Positions 1-9,600 of a stretch of 64,000 nt of DNA are shown here, piece by piece (position 1 is the stretch's first letter; the number at the start of each line of letters is the position of its first letter). The position numbers and the translations under genes are program-made. Where the stretch lies: positions 56,586 to 120,585 of the forward strand of contig CANFLZ010000001.1 of the NCBI GenBank assembly GCA_947448135.1. Reading direction: 5' to 3'. Source of the DNA: Flavobacteriales bacterium. Lineage in GTDB: Bacteria; Bacteroidota; Bacteroidia; Flavobacteriales_D; Sanyastnellaceae. Under the pieces are notes generated by a model. That model did no database searches and had not been told where the DNA came from. It worked only from the letters and a program-made list of their open reading frames with translations.

Positions 1-2285
1 TTGGAGTTGAGTTTGGTGTAAATTACAACTTGGAAAATTCGGGAAGTTGGACTTTTTTTCCCAATGAAGACATGGCCATTTGGCAATTGGGAGTGGAGTG
101 TCCATCGGCTCGAACAATCAACTTTGTATTTTCCTCTTACCGCTTGGTCAAAGGATGTGAGTTGTATTTGTGGGCAGCAGAGCGGGATGAGTTCTTGGGA
201 AAGTTCAATGAGAAGAATAATTCAGAAGCCAATGTGTTGGGTACAACAATCTTGCATAGTGATCGCGCTGTAATTGAGTTGCATGTTCCCATTAGTAGAA
301 TGCATGAAGTGTCTTTGACATTGGGTCAAATCGTACATGGATATCGTCCAGTTTTGTTGAGCCATTTTGACAATGATTACGAACAACGTGGACCCTATGG
401 CACTTCAGGCAATTGTGAGAACAATGTCAATTGTGCTGTTGGGGCAGATTGGCAGATTGAGAAAAGAGCTGTGGCTTTGATTTTAAGTGGAGGTTCGGCC
501 TTGTGCACTGGTTCTTTGGTGAACAACACAGCCAATGATGGCACACCTTATTTCTTGACGGCCAATCATTGCTATAGCAATACAGTTGGCTCTTGGGTTT
601 TTGTTTTCAATCATGAGACTGCAGGCTGCACTGGAACGACAGGACCAACCAACCAAACAATTTCAGGGTCTGTTTTGCGCGCTAAAAATGCAGGTTCTGA
701 TTTTTGTTTGTTAGAATTAAATTCAACGCCACCGGCCAGTTACAATGTGCAGTATGCCGGTTGGGATGCCTCAGATGCCAATGCAGTGACCAATGTTGTC
801 GGTATTCATCATCCTGCTGGAGATTTAAAGAAAATCAGTTTTGAAAATGATCCAGTAACACAAGGCACATGGTCAGGTGCTCAGACTTGGAATGTTGCGC
901 AGTGGGATGACGGTGTGACAGAGGGCGGTTCTTCAGGTAGCCCATTGTTTGATCAGAATCACAGAATTATTGGTCAGTTATATGGTGGTTTATCGGCGTG
1001 TTCAGGCGCTGTGGAAAATGGAGAAGGCGACTCTTATGGTCGTTTCGGTATCTCTTGGAATACGGGGACTACTGTTGATACTCGATTAAAAGAATGGTTG
1101 GACCCTTCCAATTCTGGAGTTTTGGTTTTGGATGGATTTCCGGATGGTTTTGTTCCGTTAGCTTTGGATGCAAGCGCATCAGCGATCAACAATTTCGTAG
1201 CTTCTACTTGTAACCCTACGCTAACGCCATCTGTAACGCTGATCAATCAAGGATCTACAGACTTGACTTCTGTATCAATTCAATGTCAATGGAACAATGG
1301 AACTCTTCAATCCTTCAATTGGACAGGGACGTTGACGCAAGGTCAATCAACAATTGTCGATTTGCCAGCGCAGAATTTAGTTTCCGGAGTCAATACACTC
1401 ACCGTTACATTGTCTGGTCCTAACAATGGTACAGATGAAAATCTGAACAACAACTCAATTTCAGCGAATGTGAATTATATCAACGCTGTTGCTGCAGTCA
1501 GCTTGCCATATAGCAACGATTTTTTGGATCCGGCATTTCCATATAGTGGATGGCAATTGAATAATCCTGAGTCCGACATCACTTGGTCTCAAACAGCGGT
1601 GGTGAACGGTGGAGGAGTGTTGAAATACGATTGTTACAACAACGGAACACAAGGTGAAATTGATGAATTTATTGCAGCCCCAGTTGCGATAAATACCAAC
1701 TCCGCTTCTTTGCGTTTTAATTTGGCACACGTTCAGTACAATACGCAATATTCAGATTCTTTGAAAGTGGCTGTTTCAACTTCGTGCGATGGACCTTGGG
1801 AGGTGGTGTACAATTTGGGAGGTGCTGAATTGGCTACCGCTGCAGCAAGCACCTCAGATTATTTGGAGCCAGCAGCAGCAGATTGGAGGACAGAATGTGT
1901 TGATTTGAGCAATCGATTTGGTCAAAATTTATTCGTCAAGTTTGTCGCTGTCAATGACTATGGAAATAACATTTTTATTGATGATATGTCTATCGTTGAA
2001 ATGGATTGTAATGGCACAACGTCCGTTCAAAATATCATCGAATCAACTTCTGTTAAGCTGTATCCCAATCCTACGCAATCAACCGCTCAATTGATAATTC
2101 CATCCGAAATGGGAAGTGCTTGCATGGTCGAGATTTTTAATGCGGTAGGTCAATTGGTTCAGAAGCATAACGCGCAGCCTGGGGTATTTGAATTAAATGT
2201 CAATTCACTTCAAGATGGTTTGTATCAAGTGCGTGTAGTAGGCAAGCAAAATGTTTCGACCGTGTCTTGGGTGATCAAGAAATAA
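1..2285 (+). CDS. Secreted trypsin-like serine protease with T9SS type A sorting domain (5' end outside window)
   Basis: The reading frame is open to the left edge (from base 3), so the true start and signal peptide lie outside. Numbering from a TTG at base 30, the trypsin-fold triad is visible: His in LTANHC (about 180), Asp in SDFCLLEL (about 224) and Ser in GGSSGSPLF (about 302). The layout resembles lysyl endopeptidase-like secreted proteases. A beta-sandwich resembling CARDB follows (about 380-480), then another beta-rich module. The last 75 residues, beginning at KLYPNPT, form a T9SS type A C-terminal sorting domain, so the protein should be exported by T9SS and surface-attached or released. 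Substrate specificity cannot be read from the sequence. A strong terminator follows directly. Confidence 0.9.
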   Translation, partial: GVEFGVNYNLENSGSWTFFPNEDMAIWQLGVECPSARTINFVFSSYRLVKGCELYLWAAERDEFLGKFNEKNNSEANVLGTTILHSDRAVIELHVPISRMHEVSLTLGQIVHGYRPVLLSHFDNDYEQRGPYGTSGNCENNVNCAVGADWQIEKRAVALILSGGSALCTGSLVNNTANDGTPYFLTANHCYSNTVGSWVFVFNHETAGCTGTTGPTNQTISGSVLRAKNAGSDFCLLELNSTPPASYNVQYAGWDASDANAVTNVVGIHHPAGDLKKISFENDPVTQGTWSGAQTWNVAQWDDGVTEGGSSGSPLFDQNHRIIGQLYGGLSACSGAVENGEGDSYGRFGISWNTGTTVDTRLKEWLDPSNSGVLVLDGFPDGFVPLALDASASAINNFVASTCNPTLTPSVTLINQGSTDLTSVSIQCQWNNGTLQSFNWTGTLTQGQSTIVDLPAQNLVSGVNTLTVTLSGPNNGTDENLNNNSISANVNYINAVAAVSLPYSNDFLDPAFPYSGWQLNNPESDITWSQTAVVNGGGVLKYDCYNNGTQGEIDEFIAAPVAINTNSASLRFNLAHVQYNTQYSDSLKVAVSTSCDGPWEVVYNLGGAELATAAASTSDYLEPAAADWRTECVDLSNRFGQNLFVKFVAVNDYGNNIFIDDMSIVEMDCNGTTSVQNIIESTSVKLYPNPTQSTAQLIIPSEMGSACMVEIFNAVGQLVQKHNAQPGVFELNVNSLQDGLYQVRVVGKQNVSTVSWVIKK

Positions 2286-2302
2286 TCTTATTTTTTGTGG
2301 AT

Positions 2303-2331
2303 AAAAAGGCCTTCTCGTAAGGCCTTTTTTT
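2303..2331 (+). terminator. Rho-independent terminator after the protease gene
   Basis: An 11-bp stem built on AAAAAGGCCTT and AAGGCCTTTTT with a short loop is followed by a T run. It lies 17 bases after the protease stop and directly before the first possible ATG of the next gene. Confidence 0.9.
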
Positions 2332-2367
2332 ATGCTTCAAAGCTTTGTGGTAGGTAAATTTGCAAGA

Positions 2368-3525
2368 ATGAAATCGAATTGGGATTGGATGAATCAAGAA
2401 TTGGCAAGCTTTCCTTTATGGGCATGGCTGATTTTGGCATTGTTGGCTTTCTTTTGGGTGGTGCAACTTTTTTATTTTATTCGATATTTTGCACCGTTGG
2501 GTAAAATCAAAATGGATGAGCGCGCCATGCGTCAGCCAGGAGTTAGTGTGATTGTTTGTGCCAGAAATGAGGAGCGCAATCTGATGATGAATGTTCCCAA
2601 ATTGATGGAGCTGGATTATCCCAACTTTGAGTTGATTGTGGTCAATGATTCTAGTTATGATGATACAGCAGATATTCTAAAAGCATTGTCTATCAATTAT
2701 CCCAAGATGCACGTTATTCATATTGATGAAGACAAGCAAAATATGCAAGGGAAAAAGTTTGCTTTGACTTTGGGAATTAAAGCGGCAAAAAATGATATCG
2801 TTGTTTTATTAGATGCCGATTGCTATCCGAGATCAAATGATTGGTTGTCATCCATTGTTGCCAAGTATAAGGATGGAAAGCAAATCGTGTTGGGTTATTC
2901 TCCTTTCAAAAAAGAAAATGGATGGCTCAACAAAATTGCTCGTTTTGATAATGTTTGGGTCGGCATGCAATATTTGGGGATGGCCAAAGGAGGAAAACCA
3001 TACATGGGTGTGGGACGTAACTTGAGCTATTTTACGGAATTGTTTTTTAAGGTGGGTGGTTTCAAAAGTCACTATAGTATTTCAAGTGGAGATGATGATT
3101 TATTGATCAATCAAATTGCGAACAAGCAAAATACCGTAGTCGCATACTCAGCGGATTGCCAGACAATATCACCAGCCAAGAAAACCATGCAGGAGTGGAA
3201 GGCACAGAAGAAGCGTCACTTTACAACTTCGCCCATGTATCGTGCAGCTGATAAAAGAAGATTGGCCATGTTGCCATTCTCTTGGTTTGCGATGCATTTG
3301 TTGTTGGTGGCTTGGATTATTTTGTTCCCTGCCTACTGGTATTTTTCAGCGGTTTTATTCTTGCGTTGGATTGTTTTGGTTTTGGTGACTTACCGATTTG
3401 CAAAAGCTTCTGATCAAGGTCGCGATATTGCTTGGCTAGCGCCTATTATTGAAGTTCAATTGAATTTTCTGCACGTAGGACTGTACTTTAGTAATCTTAT
3501 TCGTAAACCACAAAAATGGAATTGA
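2368..3525 (+). CDS. Membrane-associated family 2 glycosyltransferase
   Basis: This is a GT2 (GT-A fold) enzyme that would transfer a sugar from an NDP-sugar, with the catalytic domain in the cytoplasm and membrane anchoring. The N-terminal hydrophobic helix (LWAWLILALLAFFWVV) is followed by the GT2 opening VSVIVCARNEERN, a DxD-type motif in LLDADCYP, an acceptor-side SSGDDDLL segment and QKKRH in place of the usual QxxRW. Two more membrane helices close the protein. An ATG at 2332 is in frame but abuts the terminator; ATG 2368 (MKSNWDW) is the more likely start. The stop overlaps the sigma factor start by 10 bp, so the two are probably co-transcribed. The acceptor is unknown. Confidence 0.85.
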   Translation: MKSNWDWMNQELASFPLWAWLILALLAFFWVVQLFYFIRYFAPLGKIKMDERAMRQPGVSVIVCARNEERNLMMNVPKLMELDYPNFELIVVNDSSYDDTADILKALSINYPKMHVIHIDEDKQNMQGKKFALTLGIKAAKNDIVVLLDADCYPRSNDWLSSIVAKYKDGKQIVLGYSPFKKENGWLNKIARFDNVWVGMQYLGMAKGGKPYMGVGRNLSYFTELFFKVGGFKSHYSISSGDDDLLINQIANKQNTVVAYSADCQTISPAKKTMQEWKAQKKRHFTTSPMYRAADKRRLAMLPFSWFAMHLLLVAWIILFPAYWYFSAVLFLRWIVLVLVTYRFAKASDQGRDIAWLAPIIEVQLNFLHVGLYFSNLIRKPQKWN

Positions 3526-4112
3526 TCGAACATCTATCATCCAAAGCGCAAGAAGACTACTATTTGGTGCAACGTGCCAAAGCAAAAGATCAGCAAGCGT
3601 TCACTTTATTGATGAGTCGATACAAGGATTCGTTGTACTACACGGTTTTGAAAATGGTGCAAAATCCTGTAGATGCAGAAGACTTGACCATTGAATCCTT
3701 CAGCAAGGCATTTGCTCGCTTGGATAGTTACACCCCAAATTTTGCTTTTTCGACTTGGTTGTTTAAAATTACCTCCAATCATTGTATTGATTTTCTTCGC
3801 AAAAAAAGAATCAAAGCCATTTCCATTCATCAAACTGGAAAGGGTGATGATGGAGATTCCTATGAATTACCGATCAAAGATGATCAACTCAACCCTGAGC
3901 AAATGATGCAACGCGATCAGAGCGTTTCCAACATCAGGGCAATCGTGGATCAGTTGAAACCACATTACAAAAAAATGATTGAGCTCCGCTATTTCGAAGA
4001 GAAATCATATGAGGAGATTGCTGAAGAAATGAAATTGCCATTGGGGACCGTCAAAGCGCAATTATTCAGAGCAAAGGATTTATTACAAGAATTGTTGGGA
4101 GGTAAGCGATGA
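3516..4112 (+). CDS. ECF-type RNA polymerase sigma-70 factor
   Basis: The 198-residue protein has region 2 (about 25-95, including VDAEDLTIESFSKAF and FSTWLFKITSNHCIDFLRKK) and region 4 (about 135-190, with the helix-turn-helix YEEIAEEMKLPLGTVKAQLF), and lacks regions 1 and 3, as ECF sigma factors do. No anti-sigma gene adjoins it. It overlaps the glycosyltransferase by 10 bp and rsmG by 4 bp (ATGA), so it belongs to one operon with them. Its target promoters cannot be inferred here. Confidence 0.9.
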   Translation: MELIEHLSSKAQEDYYLVQRAKAKDQQAFTLLMSRYKDSLYYTVLKMVQNPVDAEDLTIESFSKAFARLDSYTPNFAFSTWLFKITSNHCIDFLRKKRIKAISIHQTGKGDDGDSYELPIKDDQLNPEQMMQRDQSVSNIRAIVDQLKPHYKKMIELRYFEEKSYEEIAEEMKLPLGTVKAQLFRAKDLLQELLGGKR

Positions 4113-4753
4113 AAGATTTGTTTTTAAAGGAAATAAAAAAGAATTGGCCCCAAGTAAGTCAAACGCAAATTGACCAATGGATTGCCTCTCAAGAAATTTA
4201 CGATTTTTGGAATCAGCAAATCAATGTAATTTCAAGAAAGGACATGGATGCTTTTTTAATCCATCACGTTCTGCATAGTTTGTCAATCGTTAAGTTGCTC
4301 CAATTTCAACCAGGTTCTCAAATTTTAGATTTAGGTACGGGAGGTGGATTTCCAGGAATTCCGTTGGCTATATTTTTTCCTGAAGTGAAATTTCATTTGG
4401 TAGATTCTATCGGTAAGAAAATAAAAGTAGTCAATGAAGTGGCCCAGGCATTAGAGCTGACCAATGTTACTTCACAACATGCCAGAGTGGAAGAGGTGAA
4501 AGGACAATTTGATTTTGTTGTCAGTCGCGCAGTTGCACCTTTGTCTGAGTTGATTCGTTGGACAAAAGGAAAATACTCAGGAACACAACGCAATGCCCTT
4601 CCCAATGGTTTGATATGTCTAAAAGGTGGAGATTTGAAAGAGGAAATTAAGGCTGTCAACGGCGGTCATATTGTTGAAGAGTACAAAATATCAGATTACT
4701 TTGAATCGGATTTTTTCGAAACGAAAAAAGTAGTTTACGCTGTCAAGCGTTAG
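4109..4753 (+). CDS. rsmG: 16S rRNA (guanine527-N7)-methyltransferase RsmG
   Basis: RsmG uses S-adenosylmethionine to methylate N7 of G527 in 16S rRNA. The 214-residue length is normal. The SAM-binding loop ILDLGTGGGFPGIPLAI (about 72-88), the following acidic strand FHLVDS and VVSRAVAPL are the family hallmarks. The ATG overlaps the sigma factor stop by 4 bp. It ends three bases before the convergent symporter gene. Confidence 0.95.
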   Translation: MKDLFLKEIKKNWPQVSQTQIDQWIASQEIYDFWNQQINVISRKDMDAFLIHHVLHSLSIVKLLQFQPGSQILDLGTGGGFPGIPLAIFFPEVKFHLVDSIGKKIKVVNEVAQALELTNVTSQHARVEEVKGQFDFVVSRAVAPLSELIRWTKGKYSGTQRNALPNGLICLKGGDLKEEIKAVNGGHIVEEYKISDYFESDFFETKKVVYAVKR

Positions 4754-4756
4754 AAC

Positions 4757-6130
4757 TTATCCGATCATCCAATGCATGAATAAAACGAGCAACAAAGTTG
4801 CCGTTATATTGAATAGCGCGCCAATCTGAAACATTTTTCCCGGCGTTAAAAAACCACTACTGTATGCAATTGCGTTGGGTGGTGTGCTCATCGGAAACAT
4901 GAAATCACAGCTGGCAGCTAGGCCAACAGGAATAGCAATAATAGCAATGTCGATGTTCAAAGCAATTGCGAGTTGACCAATAATCGGAATGAAAACTGCT
5001 ACCATTGCTAGGTTGCTCATCAGCGCTGTTAACAACACACTGACTCCAATAATCACCAGCTGAAAAGTCCAGCTGTGGGGGTCGAATCCTTGAAATTGCA
5101 ACCCAATCCAATTCATCCAACCAGCCGCTTTACAACCAGCCGCCATGGTCAATCCTCCTCCAAACATCAGCAAGATACCCCAAGGTAATTTTTCAGTATC
5201 CTCCCAATTCAGAATTCTCAAATTTTTAATAGGGGTAAATAATACAACAGCAGCCAGTAGAACAATAAAGGAATCATTCCACCAGTTGCCTAAAACACTC
5301 GCTAACGGTTGTTGCGTAATCCATAAAAGTGCAGTGATTAGAAAAACGGTCAATGTTGATTTTTGATGTGGCGAGAGAGGAAGTTGGTTAGGATCGGATA
5401 AGGCGGTGTATGCTGGCAACTCCACTTCTTTTTTGTCCAATGGAAATTGAAGAATGAAATACCCAATTGTCAGAAGACATAAGCTAAAGGGGACTCCCCA
5501 TTTCATCCACTCATAAAACCCAACCTCACGGTGAAATTGAGATTCGAGAATGCCCGCCAAGGCCGCATTGGGTGGCGATCCCAATAGCGTTGCCATTCCT
5601 CCTATACTCGATGCATAGGCAATTCCCAAAACCAATGATCGCGCAAATCGATGCTGCGACTGATGCTTTTTTCGATGAATAATTCCAATCGCCAATGGCA
5701 TCATCATAAGAGCTGTGGCAGTGTTGGAAATCCACATGCTGATGATGTACGTGGCGATCATAAATCCAAAGAGAACAGCCCGAGGGGAATGACCAACCTT
5801 GGAAAGAATCCAATGGGCCAATCGCTCATGCATGGACCATTTCTCAAAGGCAATGGAAAGTAAAAATCCGCCGAGAAAAAGAAATACAAATCGATCACTG
5901 TAGGATGCGTAGCAATCCTCAACACTTAAAATCTTGGATGAACTAAAAAGCAAAATGGGTAAAAGCGCAGTTACGGCCATGGGCACGGCCTCTGATAACC
6001 ACCAAGTGAGCATCCAAGCAATTACTCCGGCGCTGTATGCCATTTCAAAACTGAAATTGAAATGCAAAATAAAGTAGAGGATACAGCCATTGATGGGGCC
6101 GAAAATCCACCAAAAGGATTGGGAATTCAT
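4757..6130 (-). CDS. DASS/SLC13-family sodium-coupled anion (dicarboxylate) symporter
   Basis: The 457-residue, strongly hydrophobic protein has about 11-12 membrane helices. Both pseudo-repeats of the DASS family are visible: SNTATALMMMPLA (about 125-140) and SNLAMVAVFIP near 370, where the second SNT is relaxed to SNL, together with PMSTPPNAIAYSSG at about 415. These hairpin motifs bind Na+ and the carboxylate substrate in VcINDY-like transporters. Dicarboxylates are the most likely substrate, but sulfate or other anions cannot be excluded. It is divergent from the fucosidase gene across only 36 bp. Confidence 0.88.
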   Translation of the reverse strand: MNSQSFWWIFGPINGCILYFILHFNFSFEMAYSAGVIAWMLTWWLSEAVPMAVTALLPILLFSSSKILSVEDCYASYSDRFVFLFLGGFLLSIAFEKWSMHERLAHWILSKVGHSPRAVLFGFMIATYIISMWISNTATALMMMPLAIGIIHRKKHQSQHRFARSLVLGIAYASSIGGMATLLGSPPNAALAGILESQFHREVGFYEWMKWGVPFSLCLLTIGYFILQFPLDKKEVELPAYTALSDPNQLPLSPHQKSTLTVFLITALLWITQQPLASVLGNWWNDSFIVLLAAVVLFTPIKNLRILNWEDTEKLPWGILLMFGGGLTMAAGCKAAGWMNWIGLQFQGFDPHSWTFQLVIIGVSVLLTALMSNLAMVAVFIPIIGQLAIALNIDIAIIAIPVGLAASCDFMFPMSTPPNAIAYSSGFLTPGKMFQIGALFNITATLLLVLFMHWMIG

Positions 6131-6166
6131 GTCGCAATTTATTCGATTCTAAGTTACTTTCGCTAG
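6131..6166. promoter_or_regulatory. Compact divergent promoter between symporter and fucosidase
   Basis: Within 36 bp each strand carries a -7-like element just before its ATG: TACTTTCG (6155-6162) four bases before ATG 6167, and on the minus strand TAAATTG (6141-6135) four bases before ATG 6130. Both match or nearly match the Bacteroidota TAnnTTTG element, so both mRNAs could be leaderless and each -33 region would lie on or beyond the opposite promoter. Confidence 0.5.
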
Positions 6167-7510
6167 ATGATGAAAAGAGTTTTTATTCTGTTTTTTGTTT
6201 TTGTTTCCTCGGTTAGCCAAGCGCAAGTCAGTCAATCCGATAAGATGCAATGGTTTGGTGATGCCAAGTTGGGAATATTCATTCATTGGGGAATATATTC
6301 AGTGGATGGTACTGATGAGTCATGGGCCTTCTACAACAAAAAGGTTCCATATCCAGTTTACATGAGTCAACTGAATCGTTGGTCGGCAGAAAATTACCAC
6401 CCAGAAGAATGGGCCCGTTTGATTAAAAAAAGTGGTGCGCGATATACTGTGCTAACGAGCAAACATCATGATGGCGTTGCCTTATGGGACACCAAAGCTG
6501 TTCCGTCAAGTAAAAAGCGCAATGCAGCCCCTTTGTCAGCTGCGGTGAGAGCCCCAGCCAAAAGAGACTTGTTTACTCCTTTCGCCGAAGCAGTTAGGAA
6601 AGAGGGATTGAAATTGGGTGTTTATTATTCCATTTTAGATTGGTCGCATCCGGATTATCCTGGATTTAGAAAGGACAGCACTCGTTATGAAATAAAAAAG
6701 GAACCAGAACGCTGGGAGAATTTTTGTCGGTTCAATCAGACCCAACTTTCAGAACTGATGGTGCAGCAAAATCCAGATTTGTGGTGGTTTGATGGAGGTT
6801 GGGAACATTCAGCAGAAGAGTGGAAGGCGGTTGAATTAGGCAATATGCTTAGAAACCAAAATCCCAATGTCATCATTAATGGTAGACTTCCCGGTCAAGG
6901 CGATTATGATACACCAGAACAAAATTTCCCAATTGAGCGACCCAAGGAAAAATACTGGGAGTTGTGTTTAACGACAAACGATAATTGGGGATTTCAATTC
7001 CAGGATAAAAATTGGAAAACACCTAAAGAAATCGTTACCATTTTCGCGGATGTTGTTGCCAATGGCGGAAATTTGTTGTTGGATATTGGACCTATGGCTG
7101 ACGGTAAGATTCCTGCCGAGCAAGTTAGAATTCTCGAGGAGTTAGGCCGATGGAATCACAAACATGAAGAGGCAATTTTTAATTCTGTGGGTGGGATTGG
7201 AGCTGGACATTTCTATGGTCCAAGTACGTTGTCCAAGGATTCAATAAACCTGTATTTATTTTTGCCCGGAAATGCAACAGGGCCTATCGAGGTAAAGGGA
7301 ATCAAAAATCAAGTGCTGAAGGTAGAAATTCTGGGAACTGCGACTAACGTGCCTTTCAAGGTTGTTGGAAAAATTTCTTGGAGTGATAAACCGGGACTTC
7401 TATTCATCGATGTGCCCAATGATCCTCAGTTATTGGATCCCGTGATGACAGTACTTAAAGTTACATTAAAAGATCCGCTTAAATTGTATAGCGGAACAGG
7501 AGGTTTGTGA
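6167..7510 (+). CDS. Secreted alpha-L-fucosidase (GH29)
   Basis: GH29 enzymes release alpha-linked L-fucose with retention of configuration. A signal peptide (residues 1-20, ending SQAQ) points to export. The catalytic barrel shows KLGIFIHWGIYSV (about 34-46), KHHDGVALWDT (99-109) and WWFDGGW with the nucleophile Asp at about 209; NGGNLLLDIGP lies near 300 and a C-terminal beta domain follows. Its 447 residues are normal for the family. The next gene starts within its stop codon (TGATG). No fucose catabolic genes or SusCD pair are nearby, so it appears to be a stand-alone scavenging enzyme. Confidence 0.92.
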   Translation: MMKRVFILFFVFVSSVSQAQVSQSDKMQWFGDAKLGIFIHWGIYSVDGTDESWAFYNKKVPYPVYMSQLNRWSAENYHPEEWARLIKKSGARYTVLTSKHHDGVALWDTKAVPSSKKRNAAPLSAAVRAPAKRDLFTPFAEAVRKEGLKLGVYYSILDWSHPDYPGFRKDSTRYEIKKEPERWENFCRFNQTQLSELMVQQNPDLWWFDGGWEHSAEEWKAVELGNMLRNQNPNVIINGRLPGQGDYDTPEQNFPIERPKEKYWELCLTTNDNWGFQFQDKNWKTPKEIVTIFADVVANGGNLLLDIGPMADGKIPAEQVRILEELGRWNHKHEEAIFNSVGGIGAGHFYGPSTLSKDSINLYLFLPGNATGPIEVKGIKNQVLKVEILGTATNVPFKVVGKISWSDKPGLLFIDVPNDPQLLDPVMTVLKVTLKDPLKLYSGTGGL

Positions 7511-8133
7511 TGTATGCAATAGATGAGTATTTGGAGAAGCACATGTCAGAAAGTTCAGATGTTTTGAAAGCGTTGGAACATGAGACTTGGCAAAAATTAA
7601 TCAATCCCCGCATGTGCTCTGGAGCCTACCAAGGGAGAGTGCTCAGCGCTTTGTCCAAGATGATAGGACCCAAGAGAATTTTAGAATTAGGTACATACAC
7701 CGGATATAGCGCAATTGCTTTGGCAGAAGGCCTTCAAGTTGGAGGAAGTTTAGATACACTGGATGTGAATGATGAGCTTCGTTGGATTCACGAAAAATAT
7801 TTGAAACAATTCCCAATACGCGTCCACTACGGAGATGCCAATGAATTAATGCAAGATTTGGATCTTCAGGTGTATGATTTGGTATTTGTGGATGCCGATA
7901 AGCAATCCTATTTGAATTACAAGAATTTGCTCGAACGTGGAATGAAAAAAGGGGCTTGGGTGCTCTGGGACAATGTTCTTTGGAATGGCAAAGTATTCCA
8001 AGAGGCATCGGAAAAAGACATAGATACCCAAACCCTTCAAAAACTCAATATTGCTTTGGCAGAGTCAAGGATTTGGGAGACAGTGATTCTGCCAATTCGA
8101 GATGGGTTAACACTATCAAGGAAAATCCAATGA
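7510..8133 (+). CDS. Class I SAM-dependent O-methyltransferase (caffeoyl-CoA OMT type)
   Basis: The SAM site is seen in RILELGTYTGYSAIALAEG (about 57-75), then TLDVNDE, VFVDADKQSY (metal-binding Asp) and WDNVLWNGKV, all typical of the small cation-dependent O-methyltransferases. The ATG at 7510 shares one base with the fucosidase stop; a GTG at 7507 would add one residue. The substrate is unknown; such proteins are common single genes in Bacteroidota. Confidence 0.85.
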   Translation: MYAIDEYLEKHMSESSDVLKALEHETWQKLINPRMCSGAYQGRVLSALSKMIGPKRILELGTYTGYSAIALAEGLQVGGSLDTLDVNDELRWIHEKYLKQFPIRVHYGDANELMQDLDLQVYDLVFVDADKQSYLNYKNLLERGMKKGAWVLWDNVLWNGKVFQEASEKDIDTQTLQKLNIALAESRIWETVILPIRDGLTLSRKIQ

Positions 8134-8160
8134 ATTGACTGCGATAGCTTTGTTTTGGCT

Positions 8161-8168
8161 TATTTTTG
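8161..8168 (+). promoter_or_regulatory. -7 promoter element of lpxC/fabZ
   Basis: TATTTTTG matches TAnnTTTG exactly and ends four bases before ATG 8173. A possible -33 TTG lies at 8135-8137, 23 bases upstream, which is somewhat long. Confidence 0.5.
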
Positions 8169-8172
8169 TAAC

Positions 8173-9600
8173 ATGTCAATGAAACAGAGAACATTAAAAT
8201 CCAGCGTGGAATTGAAAGGCGTTGGATTGCATACTGGAGCAACGGTGACATTGAAATTATGCCCTGCTCCCGAGAATCATGGATATCAATTTCAGCGCGT
8301 AGATTTAGATGGTCAACCCAAAATTCCTGCTGATTGCGATTTGGTGACTACCACGCAGAGAGGAACAACTTTAGAGTTGAATGGGGCCAAGGTGCACACC
8401 ACAGAACATGTTTTAGCGGCCATATACGGCTGTGAATTGGACAACGTTTTGATTCAAGTGGATGGTCCAGAAATGCCCATCATGGATGGCAGTGCCTACC
8501 TGTTTGTTGAAGCCATAGAATCAGTTGGTTTTGAAGAACAAAACGCTGAGAGAAAATATTTTGAGTTAAAAGACAATTTGACATTCGAAGATCCTTTAAA
8601 GGGTGTGGAAATGTTGGCTGTTCCAACCAAAGGTGGTGAGTTTCGTCTAACGGTTATGGTGGATTACAACTCGCCGATCTTAGGTACACAGCATGCACAC
8701 ATGTATCAGTTGGGAGATTTCAAATCAGAAATTTCTAGATGCAGAACCTTCGTTTTTTTAAGAGAGTTGGAAGTCTTGGCTGAGCATGGCTTGATCAAAG
8801 GGGGAAGCTTGGACAATGCCATTGTGATGGTCGATAAAGATTATTCGACAGAGGATATTGCGGCCATTTTAAAGAAATTAGGCAGAGAACCGTTGGACAT
8901 CAAAGTCGAAGGAATTGGTGTGTTGAACACAATCAAATTGCAATATGAAAATGAACCGGCGCGTCACAAGTTGTTGGACATCGTTGGTGATTTGGCCTTG
9001 ACGGGAAGATTTATCAAAGGGCATATTTTGGCCGCTCGTCCTGGTCATCATGGCAATGTTGAATTTGCCAAATTGATCAAGCAGTTGATCAAAAAGGAAA
9101 AGACGGAAGTAGAGCAGTTTGATTTATCGCAACCTCCTATCTATGATATCAATGATATCTCCAAGATGTTGCCGCATCGCTATCCATTTTTATTGGTCGA
9201 TAAAATCATGACCATGGACAGTGAGTCAATTGTTGGTGTGAAAAACGTCACCATGAATGAGCCTTTTTTTCAAGGACATTTCCCCAATAATCCAGTCATG
9301 CCAGGCGTTTTGCAAATCGAAGCCATGGCGCAGGTGGGTGGGATTTTTGCACTTAGCCAAGTGGAAGAACCCGAAAGTTATAGTACTTACTTCATGAAAA
9401 TTGATGAGGTGAAATTCAAACAGAAGGTAATTCCTGGTGATACAGTTGTATTTAAATTGAAATTATTAAGTCCTATTCGTCGTGGGTTGGTTAATATGTC
9501 AGGAACCGCCTATGTCAATGGTAAAGTTGTCAGCGAGGCATCTATGCTCGCGCAAATCGTTAAAGATAAAGTTCCACAAGTTCAAAAAGAAAACGCATGA
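8173..9600 (+). CDS. lpxC/fabZ: Bifunctional UDP-3-O-acyl-GlcNAc deacetylase / 3-hydroxyacyl-ACP dehydratase (LpxC-FabZ fusion)
   Basis: The N-terminal part (to about residue 310) is LpxC, the zinc deacetylase committing to lipid A synthesis: LKGVGLHTG, the TTEH motif (about 76-79) and GHILAARPGHHGN are present. The C-terminal part (about 325-475) is FabZ, the hot-dog dehydratase of fatty acid synthesis: LPHRYPFLLVDKI and QGHFPNNPVMPGVLQIEAMAQ carry the catalytic His and Glu. The fusion is established for Bacteroidota. The frame also opens at a TTG (8155), but ATG 8173 or 8179 fits LpxC N termini and the -7 element. It overlaps lpxA by 4 bp. Confidence 0.96.
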   Translation: MSMKQRTLKSSVELKGVGLHTGATVTLKLCPAPENHGYQFQRVDLDGQPKIPADCDLVTTTQRGTTLELNGAKVHTTEHVLAAIYGCELDNVLIQVDGPEMPIMDGSAYLFVEAIESVGFEEQNAERKYFELKDNLTFEDPLKGVEMLAVPTKGGEFRLTVMVDYNSPILGTQHAHMYQLGDFKSEISRCRTFVFLRELEVLAEHGLIKGGSLDNAIVMVDKDYSTEDIAAILKKLGREPLDIKVEGIGVLNTIKLQYENEPARHKLLDIVGDLALTGRFIKGHILAARPGHHGNVEFAKLIKQLIKKEKTEVEQFDLSQPPIYDINDISKMLPHRYPFLLVDKIMTMDSESIVGVKNVTMNEPFFQGHFPNNPVMPGVLQIEAMAQVGGIFALSQVEEPESYSTYFMKIDEVKFKQKVIPGDTVVFKLKLLSPIRRGLVNMSGTAYVNGKVVSEASMLAQIVKDKVPQVQKENA

